Assembly: GCF_002201895.1 (NCBI RefSeq)
Contig: NZ_CP019436.1
Location: 124,001-188,000, forward strand
Reading direction: 5' to 3'
Length of the DNA: 64,000 nucleotides
Source: Methanopyrus sp. SNP6
Lineage (GTDB): Archaea > JAADCQ01 > Methanopyri > Methanopyrales > Methanopyraceae
The translations under genes were made by a program, and so were the position numbers. The notes below the pieces were generated by a model, which was not told the origin of the DNA, searched no databases, and was given only the letters and a program-made list of their open reading frames with translations. This document shows positions 17,981 to 25,989 of the stretch, piece after piece. Position 1 is the stretch's first letter. Each line of letters opens with the position of its first letter.

Positions 17981-19357
17981 CTACATGCGATGGTGTGGAC
18001 CGTCTGCTGGCTCGAATCCTCCCAGAACTCGACAGCCTTCGATCTCTCCAGCGATGTTCGTCCTCATGAGTCTCTCGACCTCCTCGAGGTCGTCGGTTTT
18101 ATGGAGCACGTACATGAGCTTCACGTAAGCAACCTCTGGCAACATATCTTCTCCCGGTATAACACCAGCGGCTCTCAGCAGTCGCCCTGTCCTGTACACG
18201 TTCATGTTCACACGTCCGTACAGGCACTGTGAGGTCATCACGACGGCGATTCCATCGTCCACAGCCCGTTCGATCGACTCCAACCACCGCTCCGAGACGT
18301 GGCCCAAACCGGTGCCTTCGAGGACGATTCCACGGTAGCCCCGATCCACGTAGAAGTCTAAGATTTCGGGATCCATACCCGGGGCGAACTTCACCAAAGC
18401 CACCTTATCCTCGAATCCACCCGAGATCTCAGGCTCCCCGTCCTCCGGCCTCCGGTAATCGCTTCGTAGGAACTCTATCTTGGGATTCCTGAGATCCATT
18501 ATGTCAACCTTCGCGATTGGGATGGATTCCACCGACCTGAACGCGTCCCTGCGTGAGGTGTGCATCTTCCTGACTCTCACTCCCCGATGCACGAGGCATA
18601 CCTCGTCGGAGGTCCACCCGTGCATGCAGACGGTGATTTCACCCACCTCTCCGTCGCCCGCGAAGGCACACGCCGCGATGAGGTTCGAGGCCGCGTCCGA
18701 AGACGGCCTGTCCGAACTCCGCTGCGCTCCGACCAGCACGACCGGTCCGTTGAGTCCCTCGATGACGAACGACAGCGCCGCGGCTGTGAACGCCATCGTG
18801 TCCGTTCCGTGTCCGATCACGATACCGTCTACGTCCGGATCTGAAAGGACATCCACGATCTCTTCGGCAATCTTCATCCAGTGTTTGGGTTCCATGTTCT
18901 CACTGAGCAGGTCGAGCACGGCCCTGGCGTCCACGATGTTGACCACGTCGAGGAGCTCCGGGACCGCTCCGACGAGCTCCTCTGCTGTGAACGCGGGTTT
19001 CACGGCCCCTGTCTCGTAGTCCACACGACACGCGATGGTGCCGCCGGTCGACATCACCGACACGTTAGGGAGTTCCGGATCGTGTCCGATCTCCCCCTCT
19101 ATCGGTTCGAAGCTAGGTTCGTGTCCTTCACCCGGGGCTTCAAGCTTCTCGATCCTGTCGACGCGAACCCCTACGTTGTAACCGTTGTCCATTTTGACGA
19201 CGATGTGCTCGTCGTCTCCAAGTTCCGATCTGGGCATAATGATGCCTTCCACGACCACCCCATCGTCCCGGACTATACGAACCCGGTCGCCGACACTAAG
19301 CCCATGCTCCTGTAGCAACTCCCTGGCCTTACCCTTGTATTCGGACAACACCCTCAC
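17981..19357 (-). CDS. gatD: Glutamyl-tRNA(Gln) amidotransferase subunit D
   Basis: GatD is the asparaginase-like glutaminase of the archaeal GatDE complex that converts Glu-tRNA(Gln) to Gln-tRNA(Gln). The N-terminal SH3-like domain (about residues 1-85) is followed by the asparaginase domain with MSTGGTIACRVDY and IVIGHGTDTMAFTA active-site loops. GTG 19357 gives 458 residues and matches the family; a longer frame to 19750 crosses hisH and was discarded. Its start is 31 bp from that of divergent hisH. The partner gatE is not in the window. Confidence 0.95.
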   Translation of the reverse strand: MRVLSEYKGKARELLQEHGLSVGDRVRIVRDDGVVVEGIIMPRSELGDDEHIVVKMDNGYNVGVRVDRIEKLEAPGEGHEPSFEPIEGEIGHDPELPNVSVMSTGGTIACRVDYETGAVKPAFTAEELVGAVPELLDVVNIVDARAVLDLLSENMEPKHWMKIAEEIVDVLSDPDVDGIVIGHGTDTMAFTAAALSFVIEGLNGPVVLVGAQRSSDRPSSDAASNLIAACAFAGDGEVGEITVCMHGWTSDEVCLVHRGVRVRKMHTSRRDAFRSVESIPIAKVDIMDLRNPKIEFLRSDYRRPEDGEPEISGGFEDKVALVKFAPGMDPEILDFYVDRGYRGIVLEGTGLGHVSERWLESIERAVDDGIAVVMTSQCLYGRVNMNVYRTGRLLRAAGVIPGEDMLPEVAYVKLMYVLHKTDDLEEVERLMRTNIAGEIEGCRVLGGFEPADGPHHRM

Positions 19358-19388
19358 CCCAACCAATCCCACCAAGGGGGCATCCGGT

Positions 19389-19991
19389 TTGAAAGTGGCG
19401 ATAGTAGAGTATGGCGTCGGCAACTTGAACAGCGTGTGCCGCGCGGTTAAACACTTGGGGTACGAGCCCGTCGTTACCAATGATCCCTCGGAGTTGCACG
19501 ACGCCGACGCCGTAATTCTCCCAGGTGTGGGAAACTTCCGCGCCGCATCGGAAAAACTCGAAGAGACCGGATTATGTGACGAGATTCGAGAGCTACTGGA
19601 GTCCGTTCCACTCTTAGGCATATGCCTTGGGATGCAGCTCTTGATGGAATCGAGCGAGGAGAGCCCCGGGTCACGCGGTCTAGGGTTGTTCCGGGGAACA
19701 TGTGTAGCGCTTCCGGATGACGTGAAGACGCCACACATGGGATGGAACACGGTGGAGTTCCGGACGGAGGAGTTTCGGAAGTTCGACGGTGAGATGTTCT
19801 ACTTCGTCCACTCGTACCGGGTGGCTCCCGAAGACGACGTCGTCCTAGGTGAAACGGAGTACGGGGAACGGTTTCCGAGCGTGATCGGGGACCGGGATAG
19901 ACTGATCTACGGGGTACAATTCCACCCCGAAAAAAGCGGACCAGTGGGGTTAAAGTTGCTCGGTGAGATTCTAACGGGGGCGCGTCGTTGA
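19389..19991 (+). CDS. hisH: Imidazole glycerol phosphate synthase glutaminase subunit
   Basis: HisH supplies ammonia from glutamine to HisF in histidine synthesis. The catalytic triad is visible: C79 in GICLGMQLL, and H and E in QFHPEKS near the C-terminus. The TTG start at 19389 is supported by AAGGGGG 8 nt upstream and gives 200 residues. It is not clustered with hisF, but hisI and hisS lie elsewhere in the window. The stop overlaps the start of the V4R gene. Confidence 0.95.
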   Translation: MKVAIVEYGVGNLNSVCRAVKHLGYEPVVTNDPSELHDADAVILPGVGNFRAASEKLEETGLCDEIRELLESVPLLGICLGMQLLMESSEESPGSRGLGLFRGTCVALPDDVKTPHMGWNTVEFRTEEFRKFDGEMFYFVHSYRVAPEDDVVLGETEYGERFPSVIGDRDRLIYGVQFHPEKSGPVGLKLLGEILTGARR

Positions 19992-20488
19992 GGATGTCCC
20001 GCGAAAGAATATTTCGAGAAGTTGAAGAATCTATGAGGAACATCCGAGAGGTGAGATCCGAGCTAGGCGGCGACGTGTCGCTGTCGACCCTGCGTTACAT
20101 CCTAGCATCGATGGTCATCACCCTGGGTCGAGGGGCCGGATCCACCTTCTACAGGGCCGGTTACGACATCGGTGTTTACAAAGCGAAATCACACGGCCTG
20201 GAGGGCGTCAAAGAGGCCTTTGAATACGTAGAGAAAGCGTTCGAGAAGACTGGTACAGGCATCATTGAGCGCTGGGAAATTGAGGAGGATGATAAGATCG
20301 AGATCATTATGCGCGAGTCGGCGACGGCTGCCGGTTACGACATAGGGAAGAAGTTGTGTTACTACCAAGCCGGGTTCATCGCTGGGATCCTACACGGGGC
20401 TACCAGCGAGCGCTGGGAGGTGCACGAGACCAAGTGCATGGCCGAAGGTCACGACCACTGTGAGTTCGTGGCGATACGGAGGGGGTAA
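19988..20488 (+). CDS. V4R domain protein
   Basis: A 166-residue protein whose C-terminal 60 residues form a V4R (4-vinyl reductase) domain, with [13 protein letters not shown] as the cysteine motif, a small-molecule or metal-binding module related to heme/hydrocarbon sensors. The N-terminal half is helical. TTG 19988 overlaps the hisH stop as TTGA; ATG 19994 is an alternative. It is directly followed by the HprK-like gene, 1 bp away, so the two probably function together. The ligand is unknown. Confidence 0.8.
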   Translation: MRMSRERIFREVEESMRNIREVRSELGGDVSLSTLRYILASMVITLGRGAGSTFYRAGYDIGVYKAKSHGLEGVKEAFEYVEKAFEKTGTGIIERWEIEEDDKIEIIMRESATAAGYDIGKKLCYYQAGFIAGILHGATSERWEVHETKCMAEGHDHCEFVAIRRG

Positions 20489-20489
20489 C

Positions 20490-21116
20490 GTGGAGCGGGT
20501 CGTCGTACATGGCACACTGATGGACGTGTTCGGGGTAGGGGTACTCCTGGTAGGTCCACGTGGGGTAGGGAAGAGCGAGACAGCCTTGGAACTCATACGT
20601 CGCGGCCACAGGTTAGTGTCAGACGATGCGGTGATCGTGGAGTGCGATGACAGTTACGAGTACCCCGTCGGCAGGCCGCCGGAGAACTTAGCCGGAAAAA
20701 TGGAGATCCGACTTGCCCTTGCGGAGCTGTACTGCCCCGAGTGCGGTCGAGTATATACTTTCTCCGCCCTCAAGATGAAGGAAGGGTGTGACTGCGGTAG
20801 CGACCTGAAGCTACGTCCTATTCGGGATAAAATCGCCGTGGACGTCGCGGAACTCTATGGCATCCGGGCGCTCCGGAGCCGTAAGGGTATAGGCGTGGTC
20901 ATTAAGATGATTCCGGGACCCCACCACCCGCATCACGATCCATCCATGAGACCGGATGAACCAGTCTCTTCCACGCCTTCCGAGGAGGAGAAGGTAGTGA
21001 AGTGGGTGAAAAAAAGGGATGGAAAGGTGTTCCATCTGGACGTGGTCCCGGGTCGAGACACCGCCACGCTGATCGAAACGGTAGCACTTCAAGAGAGCTT
21101 GAGGCGCAGGAGGTGA
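20490..21116 (+). CDS. HPr kinase/phosphorylase-like P-loop protein with zinc-ribbon insert
   Basis: A 208-residue protein with the HprK-type Walker A GPRGVGKS (22-29) followed by [15 protein letters not shown], which matches the catalytic loop of HPr kinase. A four-cysteine insert (CPEC then CDCG, about residues 85-107) looks like a zinc ribbon, and a histidine-rich loop PHHPHHD follows. Archaea lack the classical sugar phosphotransferase system, so the substrate must differ. GTG 20490 has GGAGGGGG upstream. It sits between the V4R gene and a small membrane protein, probably one operon. Confidence 0.75.
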   Translation: MERVVVHGTLMDVFGVGVLLVGPRGVGKSETALELIRRGHRLVSDDAVIVECDDSYEYPVGRPPENLAGKMEIRLALAELYCPECGRVYTFSALKMKEGCDCGSDLKLRPIRDKIAVDVAELYGIRALRSRKGIGVVIKMIPGPHHPHHDPSMRPDEPVSSTPSEEEKVVKWVKKRDGKVFHLDVVPGRDTATLIETVALQESLRRRR

Positions 21117-21122
21117 ACCGCG

Positions 21123-21479
21123 GTGCTATCGATACCCGATTGGCTCGGTGCCGCACTGTTGCTTTCACTAAGTGACGAGCTGCACACCGGTCTCGTGTGG
21201 GGAGCCCTTCGCAGCCAGTACCTCCTGTTGGGAGCGTACCTCAGGGTCCGACATTCGGCTCTGTTCGTCTGGTTGATACACGAAACCTTGGAGTTCCTTT
21301 TCCACGCTGTGGTCCTGTCGTTGATACTTCCGGTTCCGATGGCGGTAACAGCGGCCTCAGTACACTTCGGAATCGACCTATTTCACGAAGCGCTGTTAGG
21401 AACCGTTAAAGGTCGAGTGACACACCGGCTGATGCACCTGTCTTTGGAGTCCGCAATATTGTACTGGCTGTGGGGGTGA
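21123..21479 (+). CDS. Small integral membrane protein
   Basis: A 118-residue hydrophobic protein with probably three membrane segments (about residues 10-40, 45-75 and 78-95) and many histidines near segment ends (DELH, HET, DLFHE, HRLMH), which could bind a metal. The GTG start has AGGAGGTGA at good spacing. It lies between the HprK-like and PRC-barrel genes and is presumably in the same operon. No family recognised. Confidence 0.7.
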   Translation: MLSIPDWLGAALLLSLSDELHTGLVWGALRSQYLLLGAYLRVRHSALFVWLIHETLEFLFHAVVLSLILPVPMAVTAASVHFGIDLFHEALLGTVKGRVTHRLMHLSLESAILYWLWG

Positions 21480-21484
21480 TACCT

Positions 21485-21748
21485 ATGAGGATCTTGCGCG
21501 ATCTCATCGGCAAACCCGTAATCGACTCCAATGCCAAGCACATCGGCGAAGTCCTCGATGTTGAGTTCGACGAAGAGTCAGGAGAAGTCACTACACTGAT
21601 AGTGGGGCACTCCAAGCGCCCCGGCGTTCTTCGGAAGATAAAGTGGCTAAGTGGTGAAGAGAAAGCCATCCGCATACCTTACTCGAAGGTCGTTGCCATC
21701 GAGGACATGGTACTGGTAGAAGGACGGTGGGGATCCGGGAAAAACTAA
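21485..21748 (+). CDS. PRC-barrel domain protein
   Basis: An 87-residue stand-alone PRC-barrel. Visible markers are LIGKPVIDSNAKHIGEVLDV at the N-terminus and IPYSKVVAIEDMVLV at the C-terminus. Archaeal PRC-barrel proteins include CdvA-like and RimM-like relatives, but the single-domain form is functionally undefined. ATG 21485 lies 9 bp after GGGGGTG and 5 bp after the upstream stop. Confidence 0.85.
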   Translation: MRILRDLIGKPVIDSNAKHIGEVLDVEFDEESGEVTTLIVGHSKRPGVLRKIKWLSGEEKAIRIPYSKVVAIEDMVLVEGRWGSGKN

Positions 21749-21787
21749 CCCTTAGTACCGCGGTGGAGGTTCCGAACTCCCCACCCC

Positions 21788-21813
21788 CACGAACGGTTCC
21801 CTCGCCGTTTGTG
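21788..21813 (+). terminator. Hairpin after the PRC-barrel gene
   Basis: A 9-bp stem, CACGAACGG (21788-21796) with CCGTTTGTG (21805-21813) including one G-U pair, closes an 8-nt loop. It lies 39 bp after the PRC-barrel stop in a 219-bp spacer. It may mark the end of the hisH-to-PRC operon or a structured RNA; no T-run follows, so termination is not proven. The rest of the spacer shows nothing convincing. Confidence 0.3.
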
Positions 21814-21967
21814 TGGGTTGCATCGGGGGTTGTCGGATCGGTCACGAACACCAACATCACGAAACGATGAGTAGTGACAGGGGCGATCTCTACGGACAAT
21901 CTACTGCGACAATGCAGTTCCTCCTCCCTTACATCCCAGAAGGTGAGACTTCCAGGGGTTGCGACCT

Positions 21968-22588
21968 ATGGACGAATCTGAGATCCTGAGAGTACTCCGT
22001 GACTGGATCTCTGACCCTTTTGAAGCGGTACTCGTGGATGACGTACCGGTGGACCTATACGACCCAGAGGAAGGTCACGCGTACCTCGTGGCCAACAAGA
22101 GCACCGTAGAGAAGAAACTGGGTCGACTTACGAGACTCGTCGGGAAGGTCCCGAAAGCATCGATCGCGTACTCTGGAGATACCGACGAGCTCGTAGACCC
22201 GTTGAGGAGGCTCGGTGCAGGCCTCCTAGATGTCTCCCCAGAAGGCGTCGAGGTCGTCCTCGAACCAGAGACGTTCGATGCCGACCCTGACATACGCCCC
22301 ATGTCCGGACATCATGACGAGCTCGTCGCCGTCCTGAAAGCACTCGGAGATGAGCGTCGTGTCGCCGCGCTCGAGATACTGGGGCACAGTGAGGAGTGTT
22401 TATGCAAGCTAGCCGAAATTTTGGGGGAGAACCAACCGTCGACTGCATATCACTTGAAGAAGCTCCTGGAAGTCGGTTTGGTCACCAAGCGCTCCGAAGG
22501 CGGTAGAACGTTTTACAGGCTTACCGAGCGTGGCGAGCGCGTATTGAGAGTGATTAGAGATTTAAAAGATCAGCTGCGACGTACGTGA
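21968..22588 (+). CDS. ArsR-type winged-helix regulator with N-terminal extension
   Basis: A 206-residue protein. The last 90 residues are an ArsR-family winged helix: ALGDERRVAALEIL, the recognition segment NQPSTAYHLKKLLEVGLVT, then the GGRTFYRLTERGERVL wing. The first 110 residues are an unrecognised alpha/beta domain that may sense a ligand. A cysteine pair in SEECLCKLAE could bind a metal. The ATG at 21968 has AGGGG upstream. The 3' end overlaps the convergent cbiB end by 35 bp. Confidence 0.8.
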   Translation: MDESEILRVLRDWISDPFEAVLVDDVPVDLYDPEEGHAYLVANKSTVEKKLGRLTRLVGKVPKASIAYSGDTDELVDPLRRLGAGLLDVSPEGVEVVLEPETFDADPDIRPMSGHHDELVAVLKALGDERRVAALEILGHSEECLCKLAEILGENQPSTAYHLKKLLEVGLVTKRSEGGRTFYRLTERGERVLRVIRDLKDQLRRT

Positions 22589-23450
22589 TACTCGGAGCGA
22601 CGAGCCCGAATATCACGGCGATCTGAGCCGCGCGACGCACGTCGTCGGGCTTCGGAAGCCAGTCCCCTCCTTTTAGGACGTACACGTTCGGTTTCTCCAG
22701 TCGGACTCCCAGTGCGCAGGCTCCCACGTACATAGGCAACCAGGAGCTCGGGCTCGGGACCTCCCGTACCGCCCGCAACAGTGACCGGGGCCTCGCCCGA
22801 AGTATCCACCAAGGTAGAGTTACCGTAAGCGCCGCGGCGCATGCGGGCAGTGAGAGCACATTCAGCAGGTCGTCCAACCTCGCCGGAATCTTACCGAACA
22901 TCTTGTACTCGCCTCGGTATCCGAACATGGCGTCCGCGACGTTCGTCGCTCGGTACACGACAGCACCCGGCCACCCGAGGATATAGTACCACCACAAGGG
23001 GCCCACGATAGAATCTAGTAAGTTCTCGAAACAACTTTCCACCGCGGCCGAAGCTACCTCCGCCCCGTTTAAACAGCTTACGTCACGACTGACGAGCCTC
23101 TTCACGGCCCGTCGAGCCACGTCTAAATCCCCATCTTGGAGCGCCCGCTCCACCGGAAGCAAGTGTTCGACAAGTCCCCGTACGGAAATGCACACCCACA
23201 GGACCAGGGCATCTCCCACCATCGGGATGGAGTGAAGCAAGTAACACACTCCCAGCAGGAACCCGCAACCGACCGTTAGGGACAGTCCTCCCCAGATTAC
23301 GTCGAGGATACTTCCGCACCGTACTTTCTTCTCCACGAGCTCCATCACCCGGCCGCACCATGCCACCGGATGGAAACGGTTCGGCGGGTCTCCCAGGAGC
23401 AGGTCCAGAGCCACCGCCAGGTACGCGGTAAGGAGGGGGTCCAACGCCAT
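22554..23450 (-). CDS. cbiB: Adenosylcobinamide-phosphate synthase
   Basis: A membrane enzyme of about 298 residues that attaches the aminopropanol (phosphate) arm in cobamide synthesis; Mtr methyltransferase needs such corrinoids. The family markers LDLLLGDPPNRFHPVAWCG at the N-terminus, ESCFENLLDSIVGPLWWY, and YRATNVADAMFGYR are all present, with several membrane segments. Its start overlaps the dph2 stop (TGATG), so the two are cotranscribed. An in-frame GTG one codon earlier is possible. Confidence 0.93.
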   Translation of the reverse strand: MALDPLLTAYLAVALDLLLGDPPNRFHPVAWCGRVMELVEKKVRCGSILDVIWGGLSLTVGCGFLLGVCYLLHSIPMVGDALVLWVCISVRGLVEHLLPVERALQDGDLDVARRAVKRLVSRDVSCLNGAEVASAAVESCFENLLDSIVGPLWWYYILGWPGAVVYRATNVADAMFGYRGEYKMFGKIPARLDDLLNVLSLPACAAALTVTLPWWILRARPRSLLRAVREVPSPSSWLPMYVGACALGVRLEKPNVYVLKGGDWLPKPDDVRRAAQIAVIFGLVAPSITYVAADLLNL

Positions 23451-24481
23451 CACCGCCGTAGGACGTTGAGGACGTCCTCAGGGGTCGGAATCTCATCGAG
23501 GCGGTACTCTCTCCACCCAGCACGCACCGCGGCTAGTTCGGCTGGGTTCAGCAACACCCATCGCTTGAACCTAGAGGCCTCGTCGACGGGCACCCTGGGA
23601 CACCCGCAGAACACGCATTGACGTCTGCGGAGCGATCTTAGCGCATCTTCCGTCAGATATCTCAACCTCCATATTGGGCGGTTCAGGATCTGTACCACGC
23701 CTGGTCTCCTCTGACCCAACGCGGTGCTCTCTACGATCTCGAACCCCTCTTCCCAGTCGAACTCACGGATTTTAGACAGTCTAACGGCCAGAATCCTCTT
23801 GGTGACACCCTCCACGTCCTCTGGGTCTAAGACCCCCTTCGTGGGGTCGAGTTGTACCACGGGCTGATTCGTCCTAATAGCGACACCGGCGGGATGGAAG
23901 CTTCCAGAACACACCACTACCGTTGGTAGGGACGTATCGAGAGCGGAGAAATTGCACCCGAGCACCAACCCGGGCGTTGCCACCCTGCGACCGTCTCCCG
24001 ATCGGATTACGGGCTCGATACCGGATTCCCGTAGGATCTCTGACACGAGCTCGAGATCGGTTACGTACTGTGCCGTTGCGCAGATATTCACACGCTCGAT
24101 TCCTAAGTTTCGAAGTACTTCGGCGACTTCCTCGACCATCCATGGTTCCACGCGTTTACGTCCACGTACCGGTAGGAAATGTGCGGTCGCCCCGAGCTCC
24201 CGTATCCGTCGCTCGACCTCGGGTATGGGATAATGACCGATGTGAACGATATAATCCGTCCGGATCACGGTACCGGAAGTGATGTCGCAAGCTCCGAACA
24301 CGCGACCTGCGTCGAGCTCCACCTCGCAGCCACGGGCTTCCAGCACGTCGGCAACCTCACGGGCGATTCGCTTCAGCCCATCCGGGGCCTGAACCAGAAC
24401 ACGCCCTTCAACGTTGAGGGACTCGACGGCCCTCGGCACTTCGTCCTCGTCATAGGATTCGGCGGAGGTGCATCTCGTCAT
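23450..24481 (-). CDS. dph2: Diphthamide synthesis protein Dph2
   Basis: The archaeal Dph2 homodimer is an unconventional radical SAM enzyme that starts modification of the elongation factor 2 histidine to diphthamide. The three well-separated cluster cysteines are seen in FGACDITSG, in LGCNFSA and in CGCPRVPVDE near the C-terminus. I use ATG 24481 with GGTG 6 nt upstream; GTG 24493 is also in frame. It is cotranscribed with cbiB and diverges from the cbiG fragment gene. Confidence 0.9.
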   Translation of the reverse strand: MTRCTSAESYDEDEVPRAVESLNVEGRVLVQAPDGLKRIAREVADVLEARGCEVELDAGRVFGACDITSGTVIRTDYIVHIGHYPIPEVERRIRELGATAHFLPVRGRKRVEPWMVEEVAEVLRNLGIERVNICATAQYVTDLELVSEILRESGIEPVIRSGDGRRVATPGLVLGCNFSALDTSLPTVVVCSGSFHPAGVAIRTNQPVVQLDPTKGVLDPEDVEGVTKRILAVRLSKIREFDWEEGFEIVESTALGQRRPGVVQILNRPIWRLRYLTEDALRSLRRRQCVFCGCPRVPVDEASRFKRWVLLNPAELAAVRAGWREYRLDEIPTPEDVLNVLRR

Positions 24482-24531
24482 CGGGAGCACCACACATGGA
24501 GGTGTGATAGTTGTATGCTTTGGGAGTCGGG

Positions 24532-24873
24532 ATGAGGCGGAGAGTGCGACGGCAGGACCTGGTGACTGCGATACGATGGGGTCTGGAGGAAGCAGGCGAA
24601 CTCGGTGAGATCATCACGATAACCCGAAAGCGGGACCAGCCCTCCGGAAAGGCGCTGGTTGAAATTGGTCGCCGGTTAGGGATCCCCGTACGGTTCGTCG
24701 AGAAGTTCGCTGACTACACACCGAGCGATTCCCGAGCGAGGGACCTACTAGGGGTTCGAGGTTCCGTGTGTGAGGGTGTCCTTATAACTCACGGGTACGA
24801 AATCGTTCGGCCGAAACGGACTTTCGGAAACACCGTTACCGCGGCTTTGGGGTGGAAAAGATCCCGAAAGTAG
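24532..24873 (+). CDS. cbiG: CbiG C-terminal domain protein
   Basis: A 113-residue protein matching only the C-terminal domain of CbiG (cobalt-precorrin-5A hydrolase family): an ITRKRDQPSGKALVEIGRRLGIPV strand-helix unit and RGSVCEGVL matching the family's S-V-x-E motif. In many organisms this domain is fused to N-terminal CbiG domains, which are not in this window. It lies divergently from dph2-cbiB, in keeping with cobamide synthesis. ATG 24532 has GGGAG upstream. Confidence 0.75.
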   Translation: MRRRVRRQDLVTAIRWGLEEAGELGEIITITRKRDQPSGKALVEIGRRLGIPVRFVEKFADYTPSDSRARDLLGVRGSVCEGVLITHGYEIVRPKRTFGNTVTAALGWKRSRK

Positions 24874-25388
24874 TCTGCATAGTCGGAGGGCGTGGGGACG
24901 GATTCACACGAGCGGCCCGGGTGCTTTCGAAAGCTATCAAACGTTCGGGACGCACTGTTGGCGTTCTGATGCTTCCACAGTCCACAGGCGGGTCCGGGCG
25001 GAAGTGGATCGGTGGATATCGATGGAATTGCGACGTGATAGTGGCGACAGTGGATAGGGTCTCGGAGTGTGATTATGCCATGATACTCAGCAGGTTCGGG
25101 GCGTGTACGAACGCCCGAAGGGCGGTGTACGATCTCTCTCATCAGTCCTTCGTAGGGTTCGATCCGCCCGAAGGATGGATCGGAATAGACTGCTCCAGAG
25201 TCGCTCGAGATGAAAGGGTTCCTTCAGTCCATTCTCTAATCTTATTAGGGGCCATGTGTCGCATCGCGCGCCTCTGCGAGTTAGAAGACGTGAAAAAGGC
25301 GCTGCTTTCGGAAGAGGGACGGCTCGGTGCGGTATCCTATCGGGCCGTACAAGCCGGTTGGGAGGAGGCAAGGCGACGGGGGTACTGA
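24852..25388 (+). CDS. 2-oxoacid oxidoreductase gamma-like protein
   Basis: A 178-residue single-domain protein resembling the gamma subunit of pyruvate/ketoacid:ferredoxin oxidoreductases: VCIVGGRGDGFTRAARVLSKAIKRSG at the start, then a glycine-rich loop with STGGSG. The other subunits are absent here, so it is a stand-alone homologue of uncertain role. Identity to the family is weak. It overlaps the cbiG gene by 22 bp; the exact start is uncertain. Confidence 0.5.
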   Translation: MEKIPKVVCIVGGRGDGFTRAARVLSKAIKRSGRTVGVLMLPQSTGGSGRKWIGGYRWNCDVIVATVDRVSECDYAMILSRFGACTNARRAVYDLSHQSFVGFDPPEGWIGIDCSRVARDERVPSVHSLILLGAMCRIARLCELEDVKKALLSEEGRLGAVSYRAVQAGWEEARRRGY

Positions 25389-25390
25389 CG

Positions 25391-25612
25391 TTGGTTAACG
25401 CCCGAATCCATGTGGACCGTACGACCAGCTTCGACGCGGAAAACGGTACCAAGAGCTACGTGATTAAGGTGACCGTAGAGTTGGAGACCGACGACTACGA
25501 CGAGGCGAAGCAACTCACCAAGCGCTTGGAGGAGTTCATCGATGAGTTGAAGAGTGTTGTCAAAAGTGAGCTCCTGGAAAAAGACCTGGGAAAACGAGAA
25601 CTGATACTGTAG
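25391..25612 (+). CDS. Small conserved-looking hypothetical protein
   Basis: A 73-residue soluble alpha/beta protein from TTG 25391, with GGGGG 9 nt upstream. The sequence alternates a strand (YVIKVTVELETDD) with a long charged helix. It lies 2 bp after the gamma-like gene. No family recognised. Confidence 0.6.
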   Translation: MVNARIHVDRTTSFDAENGTKSYVIKVTVELETDDYDEAKQLTKRLEEFIDELKSVVKSELLEKDLGKRELIL

Positions 25613-25725
25613 TCAGGGGGGATGAGGAAGAGGCGGAGGAACGTACGGAAGCGTATGAAGGAGAGGAATACGAGGAGTCATACCGCGAGGAATCGTACGA
25701 GTACGGAGAGTACGAGGAGCGTGAG

Positions 25726-25989
25726 GTGGAGGGGATCGGCAGGGCCGAGAGTACCGAAGAAGATGTGATACTCACCGAGCGCGGGGAGGAGTTCTTCGGT
25801 AGGGCTCATGAGAGCGCAGAGGAAGCCGAGACCATTCCTCAGGAGGTCACCTGGGTAGAGGAGCCCGGAGAGTGGGAGGAGTGGAGACCCAGGAGGTTAC
25901 CGACGGTTCCGCTACCTAAGGAGTACCTCATCGTAGCCGCCGTGGCTATCGGCCTGTTAGTGGCGGCGCTACTGTATTACGCGAGGTGA
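25726..25989 (+). CDS. Acidic tail-anchored membrane protein
   Basis: From GTG 25726 it has 87 residues: an acidic, glutamate-rich soluble part and a C-terminal membrane helix (YLIVAAVAIGLLVAALLYY) with a short basic tail, a tail-anchored layout. The same frame is open back to 25570 and encodes about 38 more residues of strikingly glutamate- and tyrosine-rich sequence from 25618, but contains no ATG, GTG or TTG. The real start may therefore lie upstream and be unconventional. It overlaps the convergent methyltransferase gene by 13 bp. Confidence 0.65.
   Translation: MEGIGRAESTEEDVILTERGEEFFGRAHESAEEAETIPQEVTWVEEPGEWEEWRPRRLPTVPLPKEYLIVAAVAIGLLVAALLYYAR

Noticed and set aside
18099-19315. Long plus-strand frames inside gatD
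   Set aside because: They are antisense shadows that follow gatD codon structure and show no motif or ribosome binding site.
21749-21967. Possible guide RNA or small gene in the spacer before the ArsR-type regulator
   Set aside because: Only one weak C-box-like sequence (CGATGAG) and one hairpin; no paired boxes and no frame with a ribosome binding site.
25622-25780. Basic 48-residue frame from ATG 25622
   Set aside because: It has a good ribosome binding site, but its Arg/Thr/Ser composition is the out-of-frame shadow of the acidic reading frame.
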